From positions 62,001 through 126,000 of the forward strand of contig DASWRI010000052.1 of NCBI GenBank assembly GCA_036403235.1: 64,000 bases of DNA, given 5' to 3'. Source of the DNA: JBGTFE01 sp036403235 (GTDB taxonomy: Bacteria; Acidobacteriota; Blastocatellia; Pyrinomonadales; Pyrinomonadaceae). Below, one piece after another: positions 28,779-37,070 of the stretch. The notes beneath the pieces are model-generated. The model was not told the origin of the DNA and made no database searches. It worked only from the letters and a program-made list of their open reading frames with translations. How positions within the stretch are numbered: position 1 is the first letter of the stretch; each line of letters begins with the position of its first letter. The translations under genes and the position numbers were made by a program.

Positions 28779-30674
28779 ATGAATATTCTCTCGCTCGAAA
28801 ATGTCAGCAAAAACTACGGCATCAAGCCGCTTTTTGAAAACGTCACGCTCGGATTTGAAGACACCGACAAAATCGGAATCATCGGCGCGAACGGCTCTGG
28901 CAAAACGACGCTTTTACGAGTGATTGCCGGAACGGAAACGCCCGACACGGGAAAAGTGACGCGCGCCGGCGGCAAAACTCTCGCGTATCTCGCGCAAAAT
29001 CCGCCGGTCGATGAAGAAGCGACCGTTTTGGAGACGATTTTTGCGGCCAGCTCGGGCGTCATGAAATTGATTCGCGATTACGAAACGGCTTGTCACGATT
29101 TGGCGGCGGGCGAAGGCGATGCGAAATTGCTCGAAAAGATTTCAAATTTGCAGCACGAGCTGGAAATTTCGGGCGGTTGGGAAATCGAAACGAACGCGCG
29201 CAATGTTTTGACGAGGCTCGGCATCGACGACACTTCCGCGCCGATGAAAACGCTTTCGGGCGGCCAAAGAAAACGTGTCGCGCTGGCTCACGAATTGATT
29301 TTCAAGCCCGACATTTTAATTCTCGACGAACCGACCAATCATCTCGACGCCGACACTATCGAATGGCTCGAAGATTACTTGAAAAGATATTCGGGCGCGC
29401 TTTTGCTGGTGACGCACGACCGCTATTTTCTCGACCGCGTGACCAATCGCGTCTTTGAAATCGACCGCGGCGCAGTCCAGAGCTTTAACGGGAATTACGC
29501 TTATTATCTGGAGAAAAAGGAAGAGCAGGAAACCTTGCGCGCCGCCGAAGGTCACAAACGCGAACAGCTTATCAAAAAGGAGCTGGCGTGGCTTCGGACG
29601 GGCGCAAAGGCGCGAACGAGAAAGTCGAAGCACCGCATCAACGCCGCTTACGAATTGATGAATCAGCCGAAGGAAAAAGCCAAATCGGCGATTGACATTG
29701 CCGTCGGCTCAAAGCGGCTCGGCACGAAAATCGTCGAGCTCGAACGCGTTTCAAAATCCTACGGCGAGCGAAAATTGATTGACGATTTCTCTTACATCGT
29801 CAAACGCGACGACCGCATCGGCATCATCGGGCCGAACGGCGCGGGCAAAACCACACTTCTCGAAATTATCAGCGGCCGAATCGCGCCCGACACAGGCGAA
29901 GTGGAAATCGGCCAGACCGTCCACATCGGTTATTACGACCAGGAAAGCCGCGCGCTCAACGAAGAGCAGCGCGTGATTGATTACATCCGGGAAGTCGCCG
30001 AATACGTGACGACCGACGAAGGCGTTCAAATCACCGCTTCGCAGATGCTCGAAAAATTTCTGTTCGCTCCCGCGGCGCAGTATTCGTTTATCGCCAATCT
30101 TTCGGGCGGCGAACGGCGCAGGCTTTATCTTCTGCGAATCCTGATGACCGCGCCGAACGTTTTGCTGCTCGACGAGCCGACCAACGATTTGGACATCCCG
30201 ACGCTGATTGCGCTCGAAGAATACCTCGACGACTTTGCCGGCGCGCTCATCGTCGTCAGCCACGACCGCTATTTTCTCGACCGCACGATTGAGAGCGTTT
30301 TCAAGTTTGAAGAAAAAGGCGCAATCCGCGAATTCGCGGGCGATTACACGGCTTATCTCGAAATCGTCGAACGCGAATCAGCCGAAAACAGGGAAACGGA
30401 AATTCGCGCGTCGGCGAGGATGGAAACGACAGCGACCGCTGAGAAACCAAAGTCTCTAAAACTCTCGTTCAAAGAAAAACGCGAGCTCGACGCGCTCGAA
30501 GCCTCGATTCCCGAAATCGAAACGCGCCTCGCGGCGATAGAAAAGGAATTAAACCGGTTCGCCGCCGACGCCTTCAAAGTCAACGACCTTTACACCGAAC
30601 AGCAAAAGCTCAGTGCGCAGCTCGAAAACGACACCGAACGCTGGCTTGAGCTCACAGAACGAGCAGATTTGTAG
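28779..30674 (+). CDS. uup: ABC-F ATPase, Uup-type
   Basis: 631 aa with two ATP-binding cassettes: Walker A GANGSGKTTL and GPNGAGKTTL, signatures LSGGQRKRV and LSGGERRRL, Walker B LDEPTNHLD and LDEPTNDLD. The linker has KELAWLRTGAKART, a hallmark of Uup, and the C-terminus (about 560-631) is a charged coiled coil as in Uup. No transmembrane part. Role in the family: ribosome or branched-DNA associated, linked to precise transposon excision. Downstream is a multi-hairpin repeat, then a convergent gene. Confidence 0.93.
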   Translation: MNILSLENVSKNYGIKPLFENVTLGFEDTDKIGIIGANGSGKTTLLRVIAGTETPDTGKVTRAGGKTLAYLAQNPPVDEEATVLETIFAASSGVMKLIRDYETACHDLAAGEGDAKLLEKISNLQHELEISGGWEIETNARNVLTRLGIDDTSAPMKTLSGGQRKRVALAHELIFKPDILILDEPTNHLDADTIEWLEDYLKRYSGALLLVTHDRYFLDRVTNRVFEIDRGAVQSFNGNYAYYLEKKEEQETLRAAEGHKREQLIKKELAWLRTGAKARTRKSKHRINAAYELMNQPKEKAKSAIDIAVGSKRLGTKIVELERVSKSYGERKLIDDFSYIVKRDDRIGIIGPNGAGKTTLLEIISGRIAPDTGEVEIGQTVHIGYYDQESRALNEEQRVIDYIREVAEYVTTDEGVQITASQMLEKFLFAPAAQYSFIANLSGGERRRLYLLRILMTAPNVLLLDEPTNDLDIPTLIALEEYLDDFAGALIVVSHDRYFLDRTIESVFKFEEKGAIREFAGDYTAYLEIVERESAENRETEIRASARMETTATAEKPKSLKLSFKEKRELDALEASIPEIETRLAAIEKELNRFAADAFKVNDLYTEQQKLSAQLENDTERWLELTERADL

Positions 30675-30704
30675 TGCTATTGATGCTTATTTTAAACAGA
30701 TTTT

Positions 30705-30924
30705 GTCATCGAAGATGACCGACAATAAAGCGTAGGGTTAAGCGAAACGAAGTTGAGCGCAACACTGCGAATGTGATAGATAAAATATTGCCGACGCTGA
30801 AAGCGTCGAACAATCAATCCACAGATGTTGCTCGCCTACAGCGAGCGGTTGAATTGTTGATAATCAGCGGAGGGTTGCGCCTGCGGCTTAACCCTCCGCT
30901 ATATTATTTGTCGCCTTCAGCGAC
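30705..30924. repeat. Multi-hairpin dispersed repeat, copy 1
   Basis: Bounded by hairpins GTCATC-gaa-GATGAC and GTCGC-cttca-GCGAC. Inside are CGACGCT-gaa-AGCGTCG and GCTCGC-ctaca-GCGAGC. The outer blocks GGGTTAAGCG and GGCTTAACCC pair at long range. A second copy lies at 43978-44223 in inverted orientation; the stems differ in sequence but keep complementarity. Short frames here are artefacts of the repeat. Confidence 0.75.
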
Positions 30925-30968
30925 AAAAAGCAAAAACACGTCAGGCGAAAGCGTCCGAGCCGACTGCG

Positions 30969-31056
30969 AATTAAAAATTACGAATTACGAATTACAAAAT
31001 TACGAATCGAAGAAAGCATTTTTCTAATTCGTCTTTTGTAATTCGTAATTTTTAAT
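30969..31056. repeat. Heptamer inverted repeat between convergent genes
   Basis: Left side TTACGAA, TTACGAA, TTACAAA; right side reads back as GTAATTCGTAATT. It ends directly at the stop codon of the GH5 gene. As RNA it would form a long AU-rich hairpin, a possible bidirectional terminator. Confidence 0.6.
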
Positions 31057-32352
31057 TTATTTCCCCGACATCTTTTGCGAAAACGAATTGATGATTTGCC
31101 ACGTGCTTTGGTCGCTCTCGAAGACCGAGTTTAAGCCCTGCTCTTCCATCGGCGGGTCGCCGGTGTAGTCGTCCCCTTTTTTCCAGAAAAGTTGATTTTT
31201 AACCGGGCGCGCTTCGCCGCCGAACGCCCAGAAGTTGACGCCCGCGAGCTTGCCGCCGGTTTTGGCAGAGTCGGCGAGGCGCTCGAATATATGCTTGTAA
31301 TAACGGTCGCGCAGGCCGGTCGAAGAATAGACGTTGACGGATTCGCCGTTGCGCGGCAGGCCGAATTCTTCGATGACTAGAGGTTTGGCGAGCTTTTCGG
31401 CGACGGCGAGATGCTCGTCGATGTAGTTCCTGGCCCTTTCGACCGCCATCGGATAATCGTCGGCGAGACTGCCGCGCCTGAACCAGTTCCAGTTTTTCGC
31501 CCAGATGTGAATCGTCAGGTAATCGACGTTTTTGTCGGCGTGAATTTCCTCGAAAAGCTTTATGCCTTCCGTCCCGATGCGGCCTTCGTGACCGATGCAG
31601 ACCATGTGATTTTTGTCTTTTTGTTTTATCAGCACGGCCGTCTCGGAAATCCATTTTTTGTATTCGTTTTCGGCTCGCGGGCGCATCGGGCGCGGCTCGT
31701 TAGCGAGCTCCCAGGCCATAATCGTCGGGTCGTCGGTGTATTTTCGCTTATTGAATTTGTTTGTGCGGCCGAGGATATATTCGACTTGTTTGTCGTAAGC
31801 CTGCGTGCACATCCGGCAGCCGTAAAATTTGGCGACCGTGTCGCGCTGCTCGTCCCACGTCAGCTTTCTCGTTTTCAAATCGTCGTCGATTTGATTGTTC
31901 CAGATTAGATACTGCTGAAAACCGCCGCTCCATTCCCAGTTGTTGCTGAGAAAAATAACGGCCTTCAAATTGCGCTTGCCCATCTCGAACAGAAGCAAAT
32001 CGAGCGATTCGGCGACTTTTTCGTCAAATTTTTCCTGTTCAATCTGCAACGGCGGCGCGGCGCGCTCGACGCCGCTGATTAATCCAGTGCCTTCCGCGCC
32101 CGCCATAATCCGGAGATTCGTGACGCCGTTTGCCTTTAGAAAATCGAGCTCGCGGCGGAGACGCTCGACGCCGCGCTTTTTGTTTTTTTCCAGACCGAGC
32201 AGCGTCCCGTACCAGTAGTTCGTGCCGATAAAATAATAAGGTTTGTCGCCGTCGAAAAACTGCCCGTTTCTGACTTTTACAAACGATGCCTCAGCAAAAA
32301 AGCCGCTTGAAAGCAAAAGGACGAATATGCAGGCGAGCGAAAGCTTGTTCAT
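31057..32352 (-). CDS. Secreted GH5-like glycoside hydrolase (beta-mannanase type)
   Basis: 431 aa with an N-terminal signal peptide (residues 1-22). The TIM-barrel is GH5: the acid/base Glu219 is in AWELANEP and the nucleophile Glu329 in VIEEFG. FIGTNYWYG and the mixed NNWEWSGGFQQY segment resemble endo-beta-mannanases of subfamily 7. Expected role: secreted cleavage of beta-1,4-mannans or related glucans. It diverges from the FKBP gene across a heptamer inverted repeat. Confidence 0.88.
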   Translation of the reverse strand: MNKLSLACIFVLLLSSGFFAEASFVKVRNGQFFDGDKPYYFIGTNYWYGTLLGLEKNKKRGVERLRRELDFLKANGVTNLRIMAGAEGTGLISGVERAAPPLQIEQEKFDEKVAESLDLLLFEMGKRNLKAVIFLSNNWEWSGGFQQYLIWNNQIDDDLKTRKLTWDEQRDTVAKFYGCRMCTQAYDKQVEYILGRTNKFNKRKYTDDPTIMAWELANEPRPMRPRAENEYKKWISETAVLIKQKDKNHMVCIGHEGRIGTEGIKLFEEIHADKNVDYLTIHIWAKNWNWFRRGSLADDYPMAVERARNYIDEHLAVAEKLAKPLVIEEFGLPRNGESVNVYSSTGLRDRYYKHIFERLADSAKTGGKLAGVNFWAFGGEARPVKNQLFWKKGDDYTGDPPMEEQGLNSVFESDQSTWQIINSFSQKMSGK

Positions 32353-32355
32353 AGG

Positions 32356-32432
32356 TTGATAATTGAAAATTGATAAACGTACCTGTCTTTAATTATCAGT
32401 TATCAATTTTCAATTTTCAATTTAAAATCGGC
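32356..32432. repeat. Heptamer inverted repeat between divergent genes
   Basis: GATAATT, GAAAATT, GATAAAC on the left; TCAATTT three times on the right, complementary overall. Because it lies between two divergent starts it cannot be a simple terminator of either gene. Confidence 0.6.
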
Positions 32433-32471
32433 TTGCACATTGCCGCCGCTTAAATGCAAGATATAAACGAT

Positions 32472-32999
32472 ATGAAAAAATCTATTTTTGCAGTTTTTTT
32501 GATTCTTGCCGTCTGCGTTTCCGCATCGTCGGCGCAGGCCAGGAAAAAAAGCACGATACGGCGGACGATGAAACCTGCGCCGAAAACTACAATTAAAACT
32601 ACAACCAAGACCAAAACGACGACCAACAAAAATATGACGCTTTCTTCGGGTTTTAACGAATCGGTAACGACAACTTCGGGTTTGATATACATTGTCACCA
32701 AAAAAGGCACGGGCGCGAAACTAAAGGCGGGCGACAAGGTCGTCGTCAATTACACAGGACTTTTGACGAACGGGCAGAAATTTGACAGCTCGCTCGACCG
32801 CGGCGAGCCTTTTTCGTTTAAGCTCGGCGCCGGAATGGTCATCAAAGGCTGGGACGAAGGCCTTCAGCAGCTGCACATCGGCGACCACGCGACGCTGATT
32901 ATCCCGCCGTGGATTGGTTACGGCGCGGACGGCGCGGGCGATATCATCCCGCCCAATGCGACGCTCATCTTCATTATCGAAGTCATCGGCGTCAAATAA
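32472..32999 (+). CDS. FKBP-type peptidyl-prolyl isomerase, exported
   Basis: 175 aa from the ATG at 32472, where a signal peptide starts (MKKSIFAVFLILAV to SSAQA). A Thr/Lys-rich linker (residues about 25-60) precedes one FKBP domain: VVVNYTGLL, GQKFDSS, FKLGAGMVIKGWDEGL, ATLIIPPWIGYG and LIFIIEVIGV. The family catalyses cis-trans isomerisation of X-Pro bonds; here probably periplasmic folding help. An ATG at 32454 gives six extra residues and breaks the signal peptide. Confidence 0.92.
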   Translation: MKKSIFAVFLILAVCVSASSAQARKKSTIRRTMKPAPKTTIKTTTKTKTTTNKNMTLSSGFNESVTTTSGLIYIVTKKGTGAKLKAGDKVVVNYTGLLTNGQKFDSSLDRGEPFSFKLGAGMVIKGWDEGLQQLHIGDHATLIIPPWIGYGADGAGDIIPPNATLIFIIEVIGVK

Positions 33000-33045
33000 G
33001 TGAAACGTGAAAAGTTTAAGAAATTTCTTCACTTTTCACTTGATT
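33000..33045. repeat. Heptamer inverted repeat
   Basis: GTGAAAC, GTGAAAA, GTTTAAG, then ACTTTTCACTT as complement. It begins one base after the FKBP stop and ends before the next ATG; no T-run. Confidence 0.55.
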
Positions 33046-33046
33046 T

Positions 33047-33640
33047 ATGGCGATAAATTGCTCGAAATGCGGGCGCAACTATGACGTGACGCTGTTTCAG
33101 TTCGGACGAACGATAAACTGCGCGTGCGGCGAGCGCGTCGGGTTCGAGCATCGACTGAATCTCCGGAAAGACAAGCAATTAAAGTTTTTTGCCGACGTCA
33201 ACGTGGCGCGCGTCGTGCGCTGGCTTCGCGCAATCGGAATCGACACGGTCTGGGAAGACGCGATTTCCGACAAAGATTTGGTCAGGCGCGCGATTGACGA
33301 AAATCGTTTTGTTTTGACGCTCGATAAACGCCTGCCGGACGAGTGGCGCGTCGATAACGTCCTTCTGCTCAAAAGCGAAAATCCGTTCGAGCAGCTTCGC
33401 GAAATCGTCGAACACTTCAAAATCGAAAAACCGCCGGAGTTGTTTACGCGCTGCCTCGTCTGCAATACGCTTTTGCGCGGGGCGAGCAGTCAAGAAATCT
33501 CCGCTGCCGTCCCGCCGCGCGTGCTTGAAGCTCAGGAAAAATTTTATTTTTGCCCCGTTTGCCGCAAAGTCTACTGGCAAGGCTCGCACACCGAACGAAT
33601 GCGCGACGCCATCGAAAAACTCTTCAGAACTGAAAGCTGA
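33047..33640 (+). CDS. Mut7-C RNase (PIN-like) domain protein
   Basis: 197 aa. An N-terminal zinc ribbon (CSKCGRNYD and CACGERVGF) is followed by FFADVNVARVVRWLRAIGIDT, VLTLDKRL and the C-terminal zinc-binding CLVCN, FYFCPVCRKVYWQGSHTERM, which is the recognised Mut7-C pattern. Acidic residues (FADVN, LTLD) are the PIN-like metal ligands. Suspected ribonuclease; bacterial substrate unknown. Co-directional with the FKBP gene across 47 bp with no Shine-Dalgarno. Confidence 0.88.
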   Translation: MAINCSKCGRNYDVTLFQFGRTINCACGERVGFEHRLNLRKDKQLKFFADVNVARVVRWLRAIGIDTVWEDAISDKDLVRRAIDENRFVLTLDKRLPDEWRVDNVLLLKSENPFEQLREIVEHFKIEKPPELFTRCLVCNTLLRGASSQEISAAVPPRVLEAQEKFYFCPVCRKVYWQGSHTERMRDAIEKLFRTES

Positions 33641-33685
33641 AAACTGGTAACCGATTTTCAGCTCTCTGTTTTCAGTTCCTTTGTT
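33641..33685. repeat. Heptamer inverted repeat after the Mut7-C gene
   Basis: ACTGAAA, GCTGAAA, ACTGGTA on the left, running over the stop codon of the gene, then TTTTCAGC and TTTTCAGT on the right. Confidence 0.55.
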
Positions 33686-33880
33686 TGCTCGCCGACATAA
33701 TAAAATCCACTTTAAGCTTAAAATCAAATTATAGATGGCATTAGTCTTGCATTAACTGATGACACAAAGTTTGTTTGAACGAAATTCCTACATACTGACC
33801 TTCTTATATTCGGCTGGGAAGACAGGGTATGTCTGAAAATAAAGACAATTTCTAGTTAAAATTTTAAGGAGATTTGAAAA

Positions 33881-34690
33881 ATGGGTAAGATATTTGGACT
33901 TTTTTTGATATTGGCGGCGCTGGGCGTATTTGTATCGAATGAATTCATTTCCAGCGCGAAAGGCGAAGACAAATTTATGATGAAGGCGGCGCAGAGCGGC
34001 ATGGCCGAGGTCGCGCTCAGCAATCAGGCGCTGCAGAAATCGCAGAACGAGGAAGTCAGAAGATTTGCGCAGATGATAGTCGACGACCACACCCGGGCAA
34101 ATCAGGAGCTGATGACTCTGGCGGCGAGCAAAAACGTCACGCTGCCGTCCGATACGGACAGCAAACATAAAGCGGCGATGGATAAAATGTCGGGAATGTC
34201 GGGCGCGGCTTTCGATATGGCGTATATGAAACAGATGGTCAAAGACCACGAGGAAGCCGTCAAGATGTTTCAAAAACAGGCGAATCAAACGGGCGGCGAC
34301 GCGGACGTCACGGCGTTTGCCTCGAAAACGCTGCCGACGCTGCAATCGCACCTGCAAATGGCTCGTTCGATGAGCCTCGGCAGTATGATGAACGGCAATT
34401 CGAACATGAACATGAATTCGAATTCGAATATGAATATGAACTCGAACAGAAATTCGAATATGAATTCAAACAGTAATTCAAATTCAAATCGGAACAGAAA
34501 TTCAAATTCGAATATGAACTCAAACTCGAACCGAAACATGAATTCAAACGGCAACATGAATTCAAACGGCAACACTAATTCAAATCGCAATTCGAACTCG
34601 AATCGAAATTCAAATTCAAACAGCAATCGAAATATGAATTCAAATTCGAATATGAATATGAATATGAATTCGAACAGCAATATGAGGTAG
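33881..34690 (+). CDS. DUF4142 protein with a 100-residue Asn/Ser/Met-rich tail
   Basis: 269 aa. Signal peptide (residues 1-27), a DUF4142 four-helix domain at about 30-160 (DKFMMKAAQSGMAEVALS, FAQMIVDDHTRANQEL, MVKDHEEAVKMF), then a tail from about 167 made only of Asn, Ser, Met, Arg and Gly (NSNMNMNSNSN). The tail DNA is a degenerate AAT/TCG/ATG repeat with no fixed register. DUF4142 is ferritin-like in appearance, secreted, function unknown. AAGGAG lies before the ATG. A paralogue follows at 34780. Confidence 0.9.
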   Translation: MGKIFGLFLILAALGVFVSNEFISSAKGEDKFMMKAAQSGMAEVALSNQALQKSQNEEVRRFAQMIVDDHTRANQELMTLAASKNVTLPSDTDSKHKAAMDKMSGMSGAAFDMAYMKQMVKDHEEAVKMFQKQANQTGGDADVTAFASKTLPTLQSHLQMARSMSLGSMMNGNSNMNMNSNSNMNMNSNRNSNMNSNSNSNSNRNRNSNSNMNSNSNRNMNSNGNMNSNGNTNSNRNSNSNRNSNSNSNRNMNSNSNMNMNMNSNSNMR

Positions 34691-34705
34691 GAGCATTTTT
34701 ACATC

Positions 34706-34762
34706 TGAAATTCACGAAACCGATTTGATTAAAATTACATTCGTTTTCGTGAATTTCATTTT
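34706..34762 (+). terminator. Inverted repeat between the DUF4142 genes
   Basis: A 14-bp perfect stem (34706-34719 / 34745-34758), loop 25 nt, followed by TTTTA. Could attenuate transcription between the two paralogues. Confidence 0.5.
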
Positions 34763-34779
34763 ATGAGAGGGAGAAAAAT

Positions 34780-35388
34780 ATGAGAAAGATTTTTTTATCG
34801 GGCATTTTATTCGGTTTGGCGGGATTTGGCCTGAGCGCCTGCGCCGACAGCAACACGACTAATCGAAATAACGCGCCTTCGAACGCAAACAGCGCGGTCA
34901 TCACTTCAAACAATACAAACGTCAGCTCGAACGCGGCCAACGCCGAAAAAGTAAATAAAACCGGCGACGACGATTTTATGATGAAAGCGGCGCAGGGCGG
35001 AATGGCCGAAGTCGAGCTCGGCAGGCTGGCGGCGGAAAAAGCGCAGAACGCGGACGTCAAAAAGTTTGCGCAGAAAATGGTTGAAGACCATTCAAACGCC
35101 AACACGGAGCTGAAAGCGCTGGCGACGAAAAAAGGCGTAACGCTGCCGACGGATGTCGGTTCGGAACATAAAGCGACGATGGAAAAATTAAAAGCTTTGT
35201 CGGGCGCGGAGTTTGATAAAGCTTATGTCGCGGCGATGGTCGACGACCACAAAAAGGACGTCGCCGAATTTGAAAAACAATCGACCGGCGCAAAAGACGC
35301 GGACGTCAAAGCGTTTGCGACGAAAACTCTTCCGACGCTGAAAATGCATCTGGAAATGATTCAGGCAATCCAACCGAAGATGAAGTAA
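34780..35388 (+). CDS. DUF4142 lipoprotein
   Basis: 202 aa. Lipobox LSAC near residue 21 implies an outer- or inner-membrane lipoprotein. An Asn-rich linker (TTNRNNAPSNANSAV) leads to a DUF4142 domain: DDFMMKAAQGGMAEVELG, FAQKMVEDHSNANTEL and AMVDDHKKDVAEF. It is clearly paralogous to the preceding gene; Asn-rich sequence is at the N-terminal side here and at the C-terminal side there. GAGGGAGAAAAATATG gives a good ribosome-binding site. Confidence 0.92.
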   Translation: MRKIFLSGILFGLAGFGLSACADSNTTNRNNAPSNANSAVITSNNTNVSSNAANAEKVNKTGDDDFMMKAAQGGMAEVELGRLAAEKAQNADVKKFAQKMVEDHSNANTELKALATKKGVTLPTDVGSEHKATMEKLKALSGAEFDKAYVAAMVDDHKKDVAEFEKQSTGAKDADVKAFATKTLPTLKMHLEMIQAIQPKMK

Positions 35389-35452
35389 AAAGTGAAAAGT
35401 GAAAAGTTTAGGACTTTTCTTTCACTTTTTACTATTCGTTTTTCACTTCCCC
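35389..35452. repeat. Heptamer inverted repeat
   Basis: AGTGAAA, AGTGAAA, AGTTTAG, then TTTCACTTTTTAC and TTTTTCACTTC as approximate complement, between two co-directional genes. Confidence 0.55.
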
Positions 35453-35464
35453 GAAGGAGAGCGT

Positions 35465-35752
35465 ATGGCACAATGCGAAGTTTGCGGCAACAATTATTAT
35501 CTGGCGTTTGAAGTGATAACGGCGGGCGAGCGCCACGTTTTCGACTGTTTCGAATGCGCGATTCACAAGCTCGCGCCCGTCTGCGCGCATTGCGGGTGTC
35601 GTATCATCGGGCACGGAATCGAGGCGCAGGAAAACTTTTTCTGCTGCGCCGCCTGTGCCCGCCGCGCGGGTGTCGAAGGTGTCGAAGACCATATCTGGGG
35701 AAAAGAAAAAGAGAGCGTGAAAGTTTATGCCGACCAGAACGACGTCGGCTAA
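35465..35752 (+). CDS. Small Cys-rich, probable zinc-binding protein
   Basis: 95 aa from the ATG at 35465, preceded by GAAGGAGA. Ten or so Cys arranged as CEVC, CFEC, CAHCGC, CCAAC give two treble-clef or ribbon units similar to prokaryotic metallothionein-like or LIM-like folds. An upstream ATG (35399) would add a hydrophobic leader encoded by the repeat and lacks a ribosome-binding site. No recognised family; metal binding is inferred from the Cys pattern only. Confidence 0.7.
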   Translation: MAQCEVCGNNYYLAFEVITAGERHVFDCFECAIHKLAPVCAHCGCRIIGHGIEAQENFFCCAACARRAGVEGVEDHIWGKEKESVKVYADQNDVG

Positions 35753-35786
35753 AGAGAAAATTTACGAACAAGGGAGTTTTGCATTT

Positions 35787-36935
35787 ATGAAATTAAAAAA
35801 TATATCCGAACAAACGATAGTTATCACGGGCGCGACCAGCGGCATCGGACTGACGACGGCACGCATGGCGGCGGAAAAGGGCGCGAAATTAGTTCTCGTC
35901 GCGCGCAACGAAAAAGCTCTGAGCGAGCTCGCCGACGAATTAAGCGCAAGCGGCACGCGTGTAATTTTTGCGGTCGCCGATGTCGCCGACGAAACGGCTC
36001 TGAGAGCGGCGGCTGAAATAGCAAAAGCCAATTTCGGCGGTTTCGATACTTGGGTCAACAACGCGGGCGGCTCGGTTTACGGTCGCATCATGGACGTTCC
36101 GGTCGAAGATTTCAGGCGCCTTTTCGAGACTAATTTCTGGGGCATCGTTTACGGCTCGCGCATCGCGGTCGAGCATCTCCGCGAACAGGGCGGCGCTTTG
36201 ATAAATCTCGGCAGCGAAGTCTCCGACAGCCCGATTCCGCTTCAAGGAATGTATTCGGCGTCAAAACACGCAGTCAAAGGTTTTACCGATTCTTTGCGAA
36301 TGGAGCTCGAGGCCGACGGCCTGCCGGTTTCGGTGACGATAATCAAGCCGACGGCGATAAATACGCCTTTTCCGCAAAACGCGAAAAATTATCTGCCGTA
36401 TGAGCCCGACCTGCCGCAGCCGCTCTACGCGCCGGAGCTCGTCGCCGAAGCGATTTTGCACTGCGCGGAAAATCAGGTCAAAGAATTTTTTGTCGGCGAG
36501 ACGGCCAAACTGCATTCGACGATGGCGAAATTTATGCCGAGCGTCGGCGCAAAATTAAACGAAATGACGATTGATTCGGCGCAAAATTCGGGCAAAGCGG
36601 CAAAACCGAATCGCCCGGACGGTTTGTATGAGACAAATTCCGCTTTGCGCCAGCGAGGGGCGGAAGACCGTTTTACGCTCGAAGAAAGCGTCTATCAACG
36701 CGCGAAAATTCACCCGATTGTGACCGGCGCGCTGGCGGTCGGCGCGGGCGTCGGCATCGCGGCGCTGGTCAGCTCGCTCGTTTCGAAAGGAGACGGCGGA
36801 AACACGCAAAAGCAAACTTCCGGCTCTCTCAACGCAACCGAAAAAACCGAAGTCGGCGCGGCTGACGACCGGCAAATCGAGCGCATCGACGGCGATGAAA
36901 TCGATGGCGGCTACCGGCAAAAAGCGGCCGGTTAA
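35787..36935 (+). CDS. Short-chain dehydrogenase with C-terminal membrane tail
   Basis: 382 aa from the ATG at 35787 (AGGGAG upstream); a start at 35727 would overlap the previous gene. Classical SDR domain: TGATSGIG, NNAGGS, and the catalytic YSASKHA near 157-161. After the SDR core (about 270) is an extra region with a glycine/alanine helix (GALAVGAGVGIAALVSSLV) and a charged tail, so it may be membrane anchored. NAD(P)-dependent oxidoreductase, substrate unknown. Confidence 0.9.
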   Translation: MKLKNISEQTIVITGATSGIGLTTARMAAEKGAKLVLVARNEKALSELADELSASGTRVIFAVADVADETALRAAAEIAKANFGGFDTWVNNAGGSVYGRIMDVPVEDFRRLFETNFWGIVYGSRIAVEHLREQGGALINLGSEVSDSPIPLQGMYSASKHAVKGFTDSLRMELEADGLPVSVTIIKPTAINTPFPQNAKNYLPYEPDLPQPLYAPELVAEAILHCAENQVKEFFVGETAKLHSTMAKFMPSVGAKLNEMTIDSAQNSGKAAKPNRPDGLYETNSALRQRGAEDRFTLEESVYQRAKIHPIVTGALAVGAGVGIAALVSSLVSKGDGGNTQKQTSGSLNATEKTEVGAADDRQIERIDGDEIDGGYRQKAAG

Positions 36936-36941
36936 AAATGC

Positions 36942-36981
36942 GTTTGGAATGCGGTCTCAATAACAAGACCGCATTCCAAAC
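36942..36981 (+). terminator. Hairpin terminator after the SDR gene
   Basis: A 16-bp perfect stem (36942-36957 / 36966-36981) with an 8-nt loop; only TT follows, so it may act with Rho or as an RNA end protector. Confidence 0.6.
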
Positions 36982-37058
36982 TTAAAACGAAAAGCCCCGG
37001 TGGTAAGCAAAAAGCGTAAATCGTATAAAAAGTTGGAAGAAATTGGCGGCTCGCGTCG

Positions 37059-37064
37059 TCTAAT
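37059..37064 (+). promoter_or_regulatory. Candidate -10 for a leaderless sugar-dehydrogenase mRNA
   Basis: TCTAAT, followed by six bases and then the ATG at 37071. This repeats the geometry of the flippase and blaI promoters. No convincing -35 lies 17 nt upstream. Confidence 0.35.
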
Positions 37065-37070
37065 AAAAAT

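Noticed and set aside
30773..31027. 84-residue plus-strand frame downstream of uup
   Set aside because: Lies entirely in the dispersed repeat and heptamer element.
34285..34680. Phe/Ile/Glu-rich antisense frame across the DUF4142 tail
   Set aside because: Mirror of the Asn/Ser/Met repeat on the opposite strand; the sense gene has signal peptide, domain and ribosome-binding site.
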